Shown here: positions 8,427-18,409 of the stretch, one piece after another
How the letters are laid out: every line of letters begins with the position of its first letter
How positions within the stretch are numbered: position 1 is the stretch's first letter
Origin: Tenggerimyces flavus
Lineage (GTDB): Bacteria; Actinomycetota; Actinomycetes; Propionibacteriales; Actinopolymorphaceae
DNA length: 64,000 nt
Direction of reading: 5' to 3'
Assembly (NCBI RefSeq): GCF_016907715.1
Contig: NZ_JAFBCM010000001.1
Location: 3,038,001 to 3,102,000, forward strand
The notes under the pieces: generated by a model
What the model saw: the letters and a program-made list of their open reading frames with translations, nothing else
Told to the model about the DNA's origin: nothing
Database searches by the model: none
Program-made: the position numbers and the translations under genes

Positions 8427-9545
8427 TCACGCTCCGGGATCGAGCAGCTGATCCCAGCCAACCAGGTCGTCGAACGTCCCGTCGCCAAGCTTCTCCGCCG
8501 CGCGCTCGACGCCCGTCCGTTCGAAGCCCGCCTTCGCCGCGACCCGCTGCGACGCGGCGTTCCCGCTCGCCGTACGCAACGTCAGCCGCCGCAGCCCCAG
8601 GCCGCCGTCCTCCAGGTCGATCGTCGCGTGCCGGACCAGCAGCCGGACCGCGTCGGTCGCGACGCCGCGCCCGCGGGCGGACGGGTGCATCCAGTAGCCG
8701 ACCTCGGCGCCCCCGCCCAGCTCGTCCATGGCCATCAGTCCGAACGAGCCGAGGCACTGGCCTGTCTCCGGATCCGCCGCCGCCCAGTAGATGCCGCGGC
8801 CGCTCGCGTGCTCCTCGGCTCGGCTCTGGATGTAGCCGAGCGCGTCCTCGGGCGTATACGGATCGGGCAGCGCGCTGAGCCAGTGCCGGGTCTGCGGATC
8901 CGTGCAGCCCTCGACGACCGCCGCGACGTCGGTCTCGGCGAACGGCCGCAGCACGCAGCGCTCGCCGGTCAGCACCGGCACGTCGTACCAGGCGCGCAAC
9001 GGAGCCCGCCGATCCGTCGAACGGAGCGTGCCGACCCAGCCGTCGTACCGCTTGCCCCGCGACACCAGCAGCCCGCGGACGGCGCCCTCCATCCGGAACC
9101 CGAGCCGCCACGCGACCCGCCGCGACGCCCAGTTGCCGATGTGCGCGCGCCAGTGGACGACCTCGAGCCCCAGCCCGTCGGGCGCGAAGCCCCAGTCCAG
9201 CAGCGCCTCCGCGGCGGTGAGCGTCACGCCGCGCCCGCGTGCGGCGCGGCGCAGGCCGAAGCCCAGCTCGGCCCCGCCCGGGCCGTCCGGCCGGAGTCCG
9301 ACCGAGCCCAGGAACTCGTCGGTCTTGGCGTCGGCGATGGCGAACTCGTAGGCCGTGTCGTCCCGCCACCCGATCGGTACGTGCGACTGCACGAAGCTCT
9401 CGCCGTCGGACCGCTCGTACGGCTGCGGCACGGTCGTCCACCGCGCGGTCTCGGGATCGGTGCACTGGTCGACGATGCCGTCGATGTCTCCCGGGCTGTG
9501 TATCCGGAGGATGACGTCGCCGGCGTTGAGGGTGACGGGTTCCAT
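8427..9545 (-). CDS. Tandem GNAT (RimJ/RimL-type) acetyltransferase
   Basis: A 372-residue protein with two consecutive GNAT domains. The first (about 1-170) contains AELGFGLRRAARGRGV and the second (about 195-370) contains AEVGYWMHPSARGRGVATDAV. Both have the RimJ/RimL pattern ending in a strand such as VGTL or LVGW. ATG 9545 is chosen because codons further upstream run into the 110-bp inverted repeat and have no acetyltransferase similarity. The fusion suggests an internal pseudodimer. Substrate unknown. Confidence 0.85.
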   Translation of the reverse strand: MEPVTLNAGDVILRIHSPGDIDGIVDQCTDPETARWTTVPQPYERSDGESFVQSHVPIGWRDDTAYEFAIADAKTDEFLGSVGLRPDGPGGAELGFGLRRAARGRGVTLTAAEALLDWGFAPDGLGLEVVHWRAHIGNWASRRVAWRLGFRMEGAVRGLLVSRGKRYDGWVGTLRSTDRRAPLRAWYDVPVLTGERCVLRPFAETDVAAVVEGCTDPQTRHWLSALPDPYTPEDALGYIQSRAEEHASGRGIYWAAADPETGQCLGSFGLMAMDELGGGAEVGYWMHPSARGRGVATDAVRLLVRHATIDLEDGGLGLRRLTLRTASGNAASQRVAAKAGFERTGVERAAEKLGDGTFDDLVGWDQLLDPGA

Positions 9546-9576
9546 GCGGACGCATCCTGGCGGACACCGGTACCGT

Positions 9577-9686
9577 CCGGCAAAGCAGATCTTGGAGCAA
9601 CCCGCGTCTCGCCTGTTGTCATCGCCGGGCCGTTTGCGGATGTTCACCGCGCTCCTGGTCTGGCGGAGCGTCCGTGCGAGTCCTTC
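9577..9686 (+). repeat. Left arm of a ~110-bp inverted repeat upstream of secA
   Basis: Pairs with 9772-9882 in opposite orientation, close to 90 percent identical by eye. Arms begin with GGCAAAGCAGAT and end with GAGTCCTTCC; the matching arm begins GGAAAGACTC and ends ATCTGCTTTC. The intervening loop is exactly the first copy of an 83-bp direct repeat. The left arm starts about 30 bp upstream of the leftward tandem-GNAT start codon. Confidence 0.85.
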
Positions 9687-9769
9687 CATGGGGAACTGGG
9701 GCTCTCTCCCGCTCGTCGCCTACCATGACAGCTAGGTCGACCTGGGCGTCGACTGTGCGTTGCTGCCGT
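9687..9769 (+). repeat. 83-bp direct repeat upstream of secA, copy 1
   Basis: Identical over 83 bp to 9895-9977. Starts CATGGGGAACTGGGG, ends TGTGCGTTGCTGCCGT. Forms the loop between the arms of the long inverted repeat. Copy 2 is the one adjacent to secA, so the unit probably derives from the secA promoter/leader. Confidence 0.9.
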
Positions 9770-9771
9770 CC

Positions 9772-9882
9772 GGAAAGACTCGTGCGGAAGCCACGCCAGA
9801 CGGAGAGCGCGGTGAACATACGCAAACGGCCTGGCGATGACCACAGGCGAGACGCGGGTTTGCTCCAAATCTGCTTTCGCGG
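9772..9882 (-). repeat. Right arm of the ~110-bp inverted repeat upstream of secA
   Basis: Reverse-complement partner of 9577-9686, with a few mismatches and one 1-bp length difference. A transcript crossing both arms would fold into a very long hairpin with an 85-base loop. It contains no gene. Confidence 0.85.
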
Positions 9883-9894
9883 AGGCCTGCCGAG

Positions 9895-9977
9895 CATGGG
9901 GAACTGGGGCTCTCTCCCGCTCGTCGCCTACCATGACAGCTAGGTCGACCTGGGCGTCGACTGTGCGTTGCTGCCGT
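9895..9977 (+). repeat. 83-bp direct repeat upstream of secA, copy 2
   Basis: Exact second copy of 9687-9769, 208 bp downstream of the first and ending 50 bp before the secA start. It holds a possible extended -10 (TACCATGACA), so it is likely to contain the secA promoter or leader. Confidence 0.85.
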
Positions 9978-10027
9978 AACGCTGTGTCATGACCAAGAAC
10001 GCGACTTGTTGAAGGAGCCGAGACTCC

Positions 10028-12877
<2,850 letters not shown>

Positions 12878-12893
12878 CCGCGCCACCGTCTAC

Positions 12894-12941
12894 GCGAAGG
12901 GCGCCTCCACTCCCCAGCCAGGGAACGGAGGCGCCCTTCGC
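12894..12941 (+). terminator. Hairpin terminator behind secA
   Basis: A perfect 15-bp stem, GCGAAGGGCGCCTCC with its complement, and an 18-base loop, 17 bp after the secA stop. There is no clear U-tract, which is common for terminators in high-GC actinobacteria. Confidence 0.75.
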
Positions 12942-12951
12942 CTTGCCTGGT

Positions 12952-13050
12952 CCACAGCTCGAGGCGACTTCACCCACCGAAACGGGGTGGGGAACGCCGT
13001 TGCCACGTTGAAGAACCCCGGCCCCGTAGGTGAAGTCGGATTGGCTGTGG
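12952..13050. repeat. Imperfect inverted repeat between secA and the HTH gene
   Basis: Arms CCACAGC..CGACTTCACC and GGTGAAGTCG..GCTGTGG pair with small interruptions over about 30 bp. It lies between the convergent secA and HTH genes, so it may terminate transcription from both sides. Confidence 0.5.
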
Positions 13051-13081
13051 GTGGAGGCGACCCCCCTTGCCAGGTGCGGGG

Positions 13082-13318
13082 TCAGGTGACGTGGTTGGGG
13101 GAGTCCGCGTTGGCTTGGTCGGCTTGTCTGGCCTCTTCGGCGTAGAGGCGGGCGATGAAGGCCTCGAGCTCAGTGACCTCCACCCGGTAGATGCCCTTGT
13201 CGGGGATGCGCACCGCGCGGAGGTCGTGTCGTCGCACGAGGGCCTTCACCTGGCTGACGGACACGTTGAGGATCTCGGCGACGTCCTCGAGCTTCAGGAA
13301 CCTCGGCGTCGACATCAC
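13082..13318 (-). CDS. Small BldC/excisionase-type helix-turn-helix protein
   Basis: A 78-residue protein: MSTPRFLKLEDVAEILNVS begins a MerR/excisionase-like winged HTH (about residues 5-60), followed by a short acidic tail. The sequence LNVSVSQVKALVRRHDLRAV is the recognition helix and turn, and IYRVEVTELEAFIARLY is the last helix. A sibling of the same length lies at 15.8 kb. Family members such as BldC bind direct repeats cooperatively and control development. No integrase is nearby, so I favour a host regulator over an excisionase. Confidence 0.85.
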   Translation of the reverse strand: MMSTPRFLKLEDVAEILNVSVSQVKALVRRHDLRAVRIPDKGIYRVEVTELEAFIARLYAEEARQADQANADSPNHVT

Positions 13319-13442
13319 CCTCCTCCCATGGCAGAGGGGCCCGCGTCGCCCCTCGGGACGCGAGCCCCTCCAAGTTTCCGTACCTCACCGCGAGACGGCT
13401 CAGCTCAACCGCGAGATCCGGAAATCCATCAACTTCAACCCC

Positions 13443-14060
13443 TCAGCCCAGCACCAGGGCCGTGCACTGCCAGCGGCCGTCGAGGCCCTCCATCCGCACC
13501 GCAACCGCGCGGGAGCGGCCGCCGTGCTTGATGTGCACCGCGGACTCCGCGACGCCGTCGCGGGGCTCGGACACGTGCACCGAGCGGACCACGGCCCGGC
13601 CGAGACCCGTGCGTACCGCGGCGGTCGTCGACAGCCCGAGGGCGCTGACCCGGCTCACCACGTCGGCGAACACCTCGTCGTTCGTCCACCGCGCCAGCTG
13701 GGTCGCCGGGCGGTCGCCCGCCAGCACCTCGACCAGTGCCTGGACGAAGCGCCCGCACCACGGCTTCGGGTGCGGCAGCGCCTCCCGCGCGGTCGGCTGG
13801 CGCGCGAAGAACTTGTCCTCGCCGTCCTCCTCGTCCCGGCGGCGCCGAGACGTACGGACGACGGTGAGGTGCCTCGGCTCGATGATCTCCGGGGCCGGCG
13901 AGCTGGTCCGGAGGTCGAGTGCCAGCGTCCCCTGGGTCGCCGGCTGGTCGTGGGAGCCGTAGCCGCGCTCGTCGTCGTAGGGCGGCTCGGCCACCGGTAC
14001 GGGGACTCGACGCGGCAGGCGACGAACGTTCGTGCCGGTCAGCGTTGCGTTGGCGGTCAT
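13443..14060 (-). CDS. Rv3235-like (DUF6459-type) conserved protein
   Basis: A 205-residue protein. The first ~95 residues are charged and low complexity. The conserved domain (about 100-205) contains WCGRFVQALVEVLAGDRPATQL and ends RWQCTALVLG, the typical Rv3235-family ending. The family has an NTF2-like fold, is confined to actinobacteria and is commonly encoded next to secA, as here. No function is established. It is followed on the same strand by the small HTH gene and preceded by the LysM gene, and may be cotranscribed with them. Confidence 0.8.
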   Translation of the reverse strand: MTANATLTGTNVRRLPRRVPVPVAEPPYDDERGYGSHDQPATQGTLALDLRTSSPAPEIIEPRHLTVVRTSRRRRDEEDGEDKFFARQPTAREALPHPKPWCGRFVQALVEVLAGDRPATQLARWTNDEVFADVVSRVSALGLSTTAAVRTGLGRAVVRSVHVSEPRDGVAESAVHIKHGGRSRAVAVRMEGLDGRWQCTALVLG

Positions 14061-14114
14061 GGTGTTCCCCCGAGAGTCGTCGAGATGTCGAACGGGATCA
14101 GGGCAGGTCGCAGG

Positions 14115-14918
14115 TCAGGACGATCCGGCCTGGCCCGGCGGGGCCTTGAGGAGCTGACCGGGGAGGATCAGGTCGGGATCTTCGCCGATCACCTGGCGGT
14201 TGGCGTCGTACCACCGGTGCCACTCGCGGGTGATCTCGGCGCCGCTCGCGCCGTCGGGCAGCGTTGCCTTGGCGATGTCCCACAGCGTGTCGCCGCGCTT
14301 CACGACGTGCTCCTGCACATCGCTCACGTCGCGGGTCGGCGCCCGCGTCACCGGGTCGTTCGTGTTCGGGCGGTCCGCCGTGGGCAGCCCGGGGGTGCTC
14401 GACAACGGCCGGTCCGGCATCGAGATCTGGTCCGCGGCGTCGGCACCGCCGACACGGTCCAGGTTGGGAAGCTCGAAACCACCGGGGAGGGTGGTGCCGG
14501 GACGGTCGAGGTTGGGCATCGTGCTGGTGACCGCGGTCTGGTTGAGGTGGTCGGTGGTCGCCGCCTGCGCCGGCAGGATGCCGCCGAGAACGGGACCGGC
14601 CGTGACCGCGATACCGAGCGCGACCCGCGCCGCGCGGCGGTAGACCGCGGGCGTGATCTTCTCGGCGAGCGCACCGCACGCGGCACCCACCGCGCCCGGG
14701 ATCACCGACAGCGCCATCAGCAGCGTGCCGAACGCGAGCCAGACGAAGCAGGCCCACGCGAGCACCGACACCATCGCGATCAGCAGCGCGTCGAACGTGA
14801 GCGGGCCGGACACGACCGCCTCGATCGTGCCGCGAGTGAGCCAGCGCAGGCCCCACCCGCCCAGCACAAAGGCGGCAAGCACCCCGATCGGGGAGAGGAT
14901 CTTCCGCACCATCCTCAT
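14115..14918 (-). CDS. Membrane-anchored LysM-domain protein
   Basis: A 267-residue protein. ATG 14918 is preferred because GGAGG lies 7 bases before it and the product starts with hydrophobic MRMVRKILSPIGVLAAFVL. There are two N-terminal membrane segments (about 10-30 and 45-70) and a third near 105-125. A low-complexity linker follows, then a C-terminal LysM domain (about 205-262, HVVKRGDTLWDIAKATL to LILPGQLLKAP), which binds peptidoglycan. It probably links membrane and cell wall. A two-unit GTTTGC decamer array lies 19-38 bp before the start. Confidence 0.8.
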   Translation of the reverse strand: MRMVRKILSPIGVLAAFVLGGWGLRWLTRGTIEAVVSGPLTFDALLIAMVSVLAWACFVWLAFGTLLMALSVIPGAVGAACGALAEKITPAVYRRAARVALGIAVTAGPVLGGILPAQAATTDHLNQTAVTSTMPNLDRPGTTLPGGFELPNLDRVGGADAADQISMPDRPLSSTPGLPTADRPNTNDPVTRAPTRDVSDVQEHVVKRGDTLWDIAKATLPDGASGAEITREWHRWYDANRQVIGEDPDLILPGQLLKAPPGQAGSS

Positions 14919-14936
14919 CACTTGGCCTCCGAACCC

Positions 14937-14956
14937 TTCGTTTGCGTTCGTTTGCA
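14937..14956 (+). promoter_or_regulatory. Decamer direct-repeat array 1 (GTTTGC type)
   Basis: Two units in perfect 10-bp register: TTCGTTTGCG and TTCGTTTGCA. It sits immediately upstream of the leftward LysM gene. The same motif with the same spacing recurs at 15192 and 16170. Candidate binding site for a BldC-like protein. Confidence 0.55.
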
Positions 14957-15191
14957 TTGATATCCCGTCAGTAGCTTGGATGTCAAGCGGGATGCCTTCG
15001 GTACTGGTCTCTGACGCGTGCGTGATGTCAACGGATCCCACCTCTGACCAGGAATTTCACGGCTCACTGTCCGAAATGCCCAACTCTTCGGTTACCCATC
15101 CTCCGCCCACACGCATCCGGGCCGCGAACCGGTTCAAGCCCTGGAATTGGCCTCGACGAGCGTCGAGCTGGCTGCCTTCAGGCCCGGATAC

Positions 15192-15221
15192 CTGCGTTTA
15201 CCTACGTTTGCTTGTGTTTGC
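15192..15221 (+). promoter_or_regulatory. Decamer direct-repeat array 2 (GTTTGC type)
   Basis: Three units in 10-bp register: TGCGTTTACC, TACGTTTGCT, TGTGTTTGCC. It lies 45 bp before the rightward gene at 15266 and in the divergent region with the LysM gene. Confidence 0.6.
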
Positions 15222-15265
15222 CTGGCGAGCGAGGGTCGCCGAGGCAGGGCCGCTAGCGTGGGCGC

Positions 15266-15817
15266 GTGCGTTGGGAGAACCTCTTCGCCGACCTCGATGC
15301 CCAGCTGGAAGAGCTCGAGGCGGCAGAACAGTCGGCCGAAGTCGCCGACCGGACTCGTCGTGAGATCGCCACGTTCCGGCTCGTCGATCGGCTGCGGCCG
15401 GCGTTCGGGCACCCGGTCACGGTGCACACGCTCGGCGGCAAGGTCGCCGGCCGGATCGCCGGCGTGGGTACGGACTGGTTGCTCGTCACCGAGGACCACC
15501 GGGCCGAGGCGCTGGTGCCGCTCGACGCGATCACCGGGATCGTCGGGCTGGGCGCGCTGACGGCGGCGCCGGGCAGTGAGGGCAAGGTGGCGGCGAAGCT
15601 GACGCTGGGCTACGCGTTGCGCGGGATCGCGCGCGACCGAGCGCCGGTCGCGGTCGCGCTGCGGGACAACGTGATCGTCACGGGCACGATCGACCGGGTC
15701 GGTGCGGACTTCTTCGAGATGGCCGAGCACGCACAGGGGGAGATTCGTCGCCGTAGCGAGGTCGCCGGCGTGCGTACGGTCCCGTTCGCGGGCGTCGGCT
15801 TCGTCCGCCGCTCCTGA
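15266..15817 (+). CDS. Conserved actinobacterial hypothetical protein
   Basis: A 183-residue protein from GTG 15266. Residues 1-35 are a Glu-rich predicted helix (LDAQLEELEAAEQSAEVADR). The rest looks like two small beta domains: GHPVTVHTLGGKVAGRIAGVG to EALVPLDAITGIVGLG, and APVAVALRDNVIVTGTIDRVG to RTVPFAGVGFVRRS. The strand pattern resembles Sm/PRC-barrel folds, but no family was recognised. It is convergent with the small HTH gene and stops 2 bp before it. The upstream decamer array suggests regulation by the neighbouring HTH protein. Confidence 0.65.
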   Translation: MRWENLFADLDAQLEELEAAEQSAEVADRTRREIATFRLVDRLRPAFGHPVTVHTLGGKVAGRIAGVGTDWLLVTEDHRAEALVPLDAITGIVGLGALTAAPGSEGKVAAKLTLGYALRGIARDRAPVAVALRDNVIVTGTIDRVGADFFEMAEHAQGEIRRRSEVAGVRTVPFAGVGFVRRS

Positions 15818-15819
15818 GC

Positions 15820-16056
15820 CTAGAAGGCCTCTTCACCCTTACCGAACGGATGCGCGTCGATGAACGTCTTGGTCTCGGAGTACATCCGCTCGATGTACGC
15901 CTCCAAGGCCGCCGACTCGACCCGCCACTGGCCACGGCCGCCGATCTTGATCGCCGGAAGCTCACCGCTGCGGACCAGCGCATACGTCTGCGCGGCCGAG
16001 ATGTTCAGGATCTCGGCAACGTCGGTCAGCTGCAGGAACCTCGCCGTGCCAGCCAT
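15820..16056 (-). CDS. Second small BldC-like helix-turn-helix protein
   Basis: A 78-residue protein. ATG 16056 has GGAGGG 8 bases before it and yields MAGTARFLQLTDVAEILNIS, closely parallel to the 13.1-kb HTH protein. The winged HTH covers residues 4-60 (AQTYALVRSGELPAIKIG, GRGQWRVESAALEAYIERMY), and a short tail follows. It binds DNA and is probably a transcription factor. Three arrays of a 10-bp direct repeat lie in the three intergenic regions around it, one 114 bp before its own start, which suggests autoregulation. Confidence 0.85.
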   Translation of the reverse strand: MAGTARFLQLTDVAEILNISAAQTYALVRSGELPAIKIGGRGQWRVESAALEAYIERMYSETKTFIDAHPFGKGEEAF

Positions 16057-16169
16057 CTCATCTCCCTCCGCGGGTCCGCGCCACACCTCGGACCACCCAG
16101 CTCGGTCACTCTCAGAAACGCTCGAGCACGCTCAGACACCCGTAAGAACAGTGCATGACGAGTCTGCCA

Positions 16170-16199
16170 CGCGTTTGCCTGTGTTTGCGTTCGGTTGTC
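16170..16199 (+). promoter_or_regulatory. Decamer direct-repeat array 3 (GTTTGC type)
   Basis: Units CGCGTTTGCC and TGTGTTTGCG, followed by a degenerate third, TTCGGTTGTC, in 10-bp register. It lies between the leftward small HTH gene and the rightward SAF/CpaE-like pair, so either could be controlled. Confidence 0.55.
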
Positions 16200-16235
16200 C
16201 ACAGCTGAGTCGGCGAGTTCGCAGCCTGTGGAAAC
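16195..16235. promoter_or_regulatory. Pair of inverted DnaA-box-like sites
   Basis: TTGTCCACA (16195-16203) equals the DnaA-box consensus used in high-GC actinobacteria. TGTGGAAAC (16227-16235) is a weaker inverted partner, TTTCCACA on the other strand. There are only two sites, so this is not an origin; a DnaA-regulated promoter or chance are both possible. Confidence 0.35.
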
Positions 16236-16369
16236 CGGAGGACTGATGTCGGACGTCAGAGGGGAGAATCGACCCGGGTACCCGAAATGGGTCCCATAGA
16301 TGTCGTGGTCAGCTGGGGTGCGTACGCTGTCTCGTCGGCCCCTAGCGAAGAGATCCGGAGGGATCGAAG

Positions 16370-17020
16370 TTGTCGGATGTGCCCTCGCCTAAGGCCTCCC
16401 GCCAGCGCTTGCCCCGCTGGCTGGACCCCAAACTGATCCTCGGGATCCTGCTCGTGCTCGGCTCCATGGCGGCCGGTGCCCGCATCCTGTCCGACAACAA
16501 CCGGACAGTCGAGGTGTGGGCGCTCAAGGCCGACCTCGCCGCGGACGCCAACATCGCCGAGACCTCGCTGGTCGCGACCAGCGTCCGGTTCACCAGCAAG
16601 ACGAACGCGGACCAGTACGTCTCGGCGGCCAAGTTCCCCAACGGCGCCCGCATGCTGCGCAAAGTCAACAAGGGCGAGTTCCTGCCGCGGAACGCGTTCA
16701 CCACCGAGGAAGACAAGAGCAACCTCGTCGACCTGCCGATCCCGATCGCCGCGCAGTTCATCCCCGCCGGCGTCGCGGTCAACAAACGGGTGGACGTCTA
16801 CGTCGTCCCCGACGAGTCCAAGGCCGTGCCGAAGGACGGCTTCAAGGTCCTCGAGGACGTGGTGGTGACGAGCGTTCCACGCGAGGCCGGCCTCACCGGG
16901 TCGAACGACTCCAAGGTCACGCTCCGGTTCGGAGTCGACCCCGAGAAGATCGACATCGACACCGTCGTCTCCAAGCTGGTCACCGGCACCGCGGTCGTCG
17001 TGCTTCGCGTGGGGAAGTGA
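16370..17020 (+). CDS. SAF-domain protein, CpaB/RcpC-like pilus assembly factor
   Basis: A 216-residue protein from TTG 16370, placed 7 bases after GGAGGG. A basic cytoplasmic N-terminus precedes one membrane segment (about 22-42, LILGILLVLGSMAAGARIL). An extracytoplasmic SAF domain follows (about 48-110, VEVWALKADLAADANI), then a CpaB-type C-terminal region. In Tad/Flp systems RcpC/CpaB is the envelope protein linked to the secretion channel. The CpaE-like gene follows by 7 bp. The rest of the tad genes lie 39 kb away. Confidence 0.75.
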   Translation: MSDVPSPKASRQRLPRWLDPKLILGILLVLGSMAAGARILSDNNRTVEVWALKADLAADANIAETSLVATSVRFTSKTNADQYVSAAKFPNGARMLRKVNKGEFLPRNAFTTEEDKSNLVDLPIPIAAQFIPAGVAVNKRVDVYVVPDESKAVPKDGFKVLEDVVVTSVPREAGLTGSNDSKVTLRFGVDPEKIDIDTVVSKLVTGTAVVVLRVGK

Positions 17021-17027
17021 CCGACCG

Positions 17028-18323
17028 ATGAGCCTTCCCGTCCTCACGGCCGTGACCGGGGCGCGCTGGGAGTCCGACCTGGTCGAGGCGCTCGAGCGCA
17101 GCTCGCACGGCCTGGATGTCGTACGCCGGTGCGTCGACCTGCCCGACCTGCTCGCGACCGCGGCGTCGGGGCAGGCTCGTGCGGTCCTGCTGTCGGCGGA
17201 CCTGCGCCGGCTCGACCGCGAGTCGATCGCTCGGCTCATCTCCGGCGGCGTCGCCGTCGTCGGTGTGGTCTCACCGGGCGACGCCGAGGGCGAGGACCGG
17301 CTGCACCGGCTCGGCATCGCGAAGGTCGTTCCCGCCGACGCGACGGCCGAGGTGCTCGCCGGGGCGGTCGCCGAGGCCGTGGAGCTGTCCACCGGTGCGC
17401 CGGCGGCGGTCTCCGACTACACGGTCTCGACCCCGCAGCGCACGATGCCGAATCTGCCGCCGGTCGAGGACATCCCGCCGTACGAGGCGCCCACCGGTAC
17501 CGGGCAGCTAGTCGCGGTATGGGGCCCGACGGGCGCACCGGGGCGTACGTCGATCGCGGTGACGCTGGCGTCGGAGATGGCGCTGTTCGGCGTTCCGACG
17601 CTGCTCGCCGACGCCGACGTGTACGGCGGCGTCGTCGCTCAGACGCTCGGGCTGCTCGACGAGGCACCCGGCCTCGCGGCGGCCTGCCGTTCGGCCAACA
17701 ACGGCTCGCTCGACCTGCAGGCGCTCGCCCGGCACGCCCGCGAGGTGCTGCCGCGGCTGCGGGTGCTGACCGGCATCCAGCGCGCCGACCGCTGGCCCGA
17801 GCTGCGCGCGTCGGCGATCGAGCAGGTCTGGGAGACCGCGCGGCAGCTCGCCGCCGCGATCGTCGTCGACGTGGGGTTCAGCCTCGAGTCCGACGAGGAG
17901 ATCTCGTTCGACACCGCGGCGCCCCGCCGCAACGGAGCCACGCTGACCACGCTGGAGATGGCCAACACCGTCATCGCGGTCGGTGGCGCCGACCCGGTCG
18001 GCCTGCAGCGCCTCGTCCGCGGTGTGGCCGAGCTGCGGGAGGCCGTGCCGACCGCGAACATCCGGGTGATCGCGAACGCGGTCCGCAAGGGCCCCGTCGG
18101 CAGCAACCCCGAGAGCCAGATCCGCGACGCGCTGATGCGCTACGCGGGAGTCGACGACGTCGTGTGCGTGCCGTACGACCGGGTCGGCTTCGACGCCGCG
18201 CTCGCCCAGGGCCGGACGCTCGCCGAGGTCGCGTCGGGCTCAGCCGCCCGCACCCAGCTGCGCCAGCTCGCGGCGTCGCTTATGGGCATCCCGCTCGGCA
18301 AGAAGGGCCGTCGCCGCCGGTAG
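17028..18323 (+). CDS. CpaE/TadZ-like MinD-family ATPase with degenerate Walker A
   Basis: A 431-residue protein. The N-terminal receiver-like domain (1-125) lacks an obvious phosphorylation motif. A low-complexity linker follows, then a ParA/MinD-type domain (about 158-415) with LVAVWGPTGAPGRTS (Walker A at 166-175). The usual Lys is Arg173, so ATP hydrolysis may be weak or absent. Later motifs are LLADADVYGG and IVVDVGFSLE. TadZ/CpaE proteins localise Tad pilus machines. The Lys-less P-loop is known among TadZ proteins. Tail KKGRRRR is basic. Its stop is followed by family B copy 1. Confidence 0.8.
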   Translation: MSLPVLTAVTGARWESDLVEALERSSHGLDVVRRCVDLPDLLATAASGQARAVLLSADLRRLDRESIARLISGGVAVVGVVSPGDAEGEDRLHRLGIAKVVPADATAEVLAGAVAEAVELSTGAPAAVSDYTVSTPQRTMPNLPPVEDIPPYEAPTGTGQLVAVWGPTGAPGRTSIAVTLASEMALFGVPTLLADADVYGGVVAQTLGLLDEAPGLAAACRSANNGSLDLQALARHAREVLPRLRVLTGIQRADRWPELRASAIEQVWETARQLAAAIVVDVGFSLESDEEISFDTAAPRRNGATLTTLEMANTVIAVGGADPVGLQRLVRGVAELREAVPTANIRVIANAVRKGPVGSNPESQIRDALMRYAGVDDVVCVPYDRVGFDAALAQGRTLAEVASGSAARTQLRQLAASLMGIPLGKKGRRRR

Positions 18324-18328
18324 GCCAA

Positions 18329-18409
18329 GGCCATGTCTGGCACATAGCGCCGGTCATCGCGCGTAGCGCGATGGCGCGAGCCAGGCGATCTCTGGCAGAC
18401 ACGGCCTAG
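18329..18409 (+). repeat. Family B hairpin repeat, copy 1
   Basis: Begins 6 bp behind the CpaE-like gene. Outer arms GGCCATGTCTGGCAC and CTGGCAGACACGGCC flank an inner stem ATCGCGC/GCGCGAT around GTA. It resembles copies at 25.4 and 41.8 kb and abuts family A copy 2. Confidence 0.8.

Noticed and set aside
13082-16056. The small HTH proteins as phage or ICE excisionases
   Set aside because: No integrase, attachment-site repeat or phage gene nearby; the neighbours are core actinobacterial genes next to secA.
16195-16235. A replication origin
   Set aside because: Only two DnaA-box-like sites, no AT-rich unwinding region, and none of dnaA, dnaN, rpmH or gyrB nearby.
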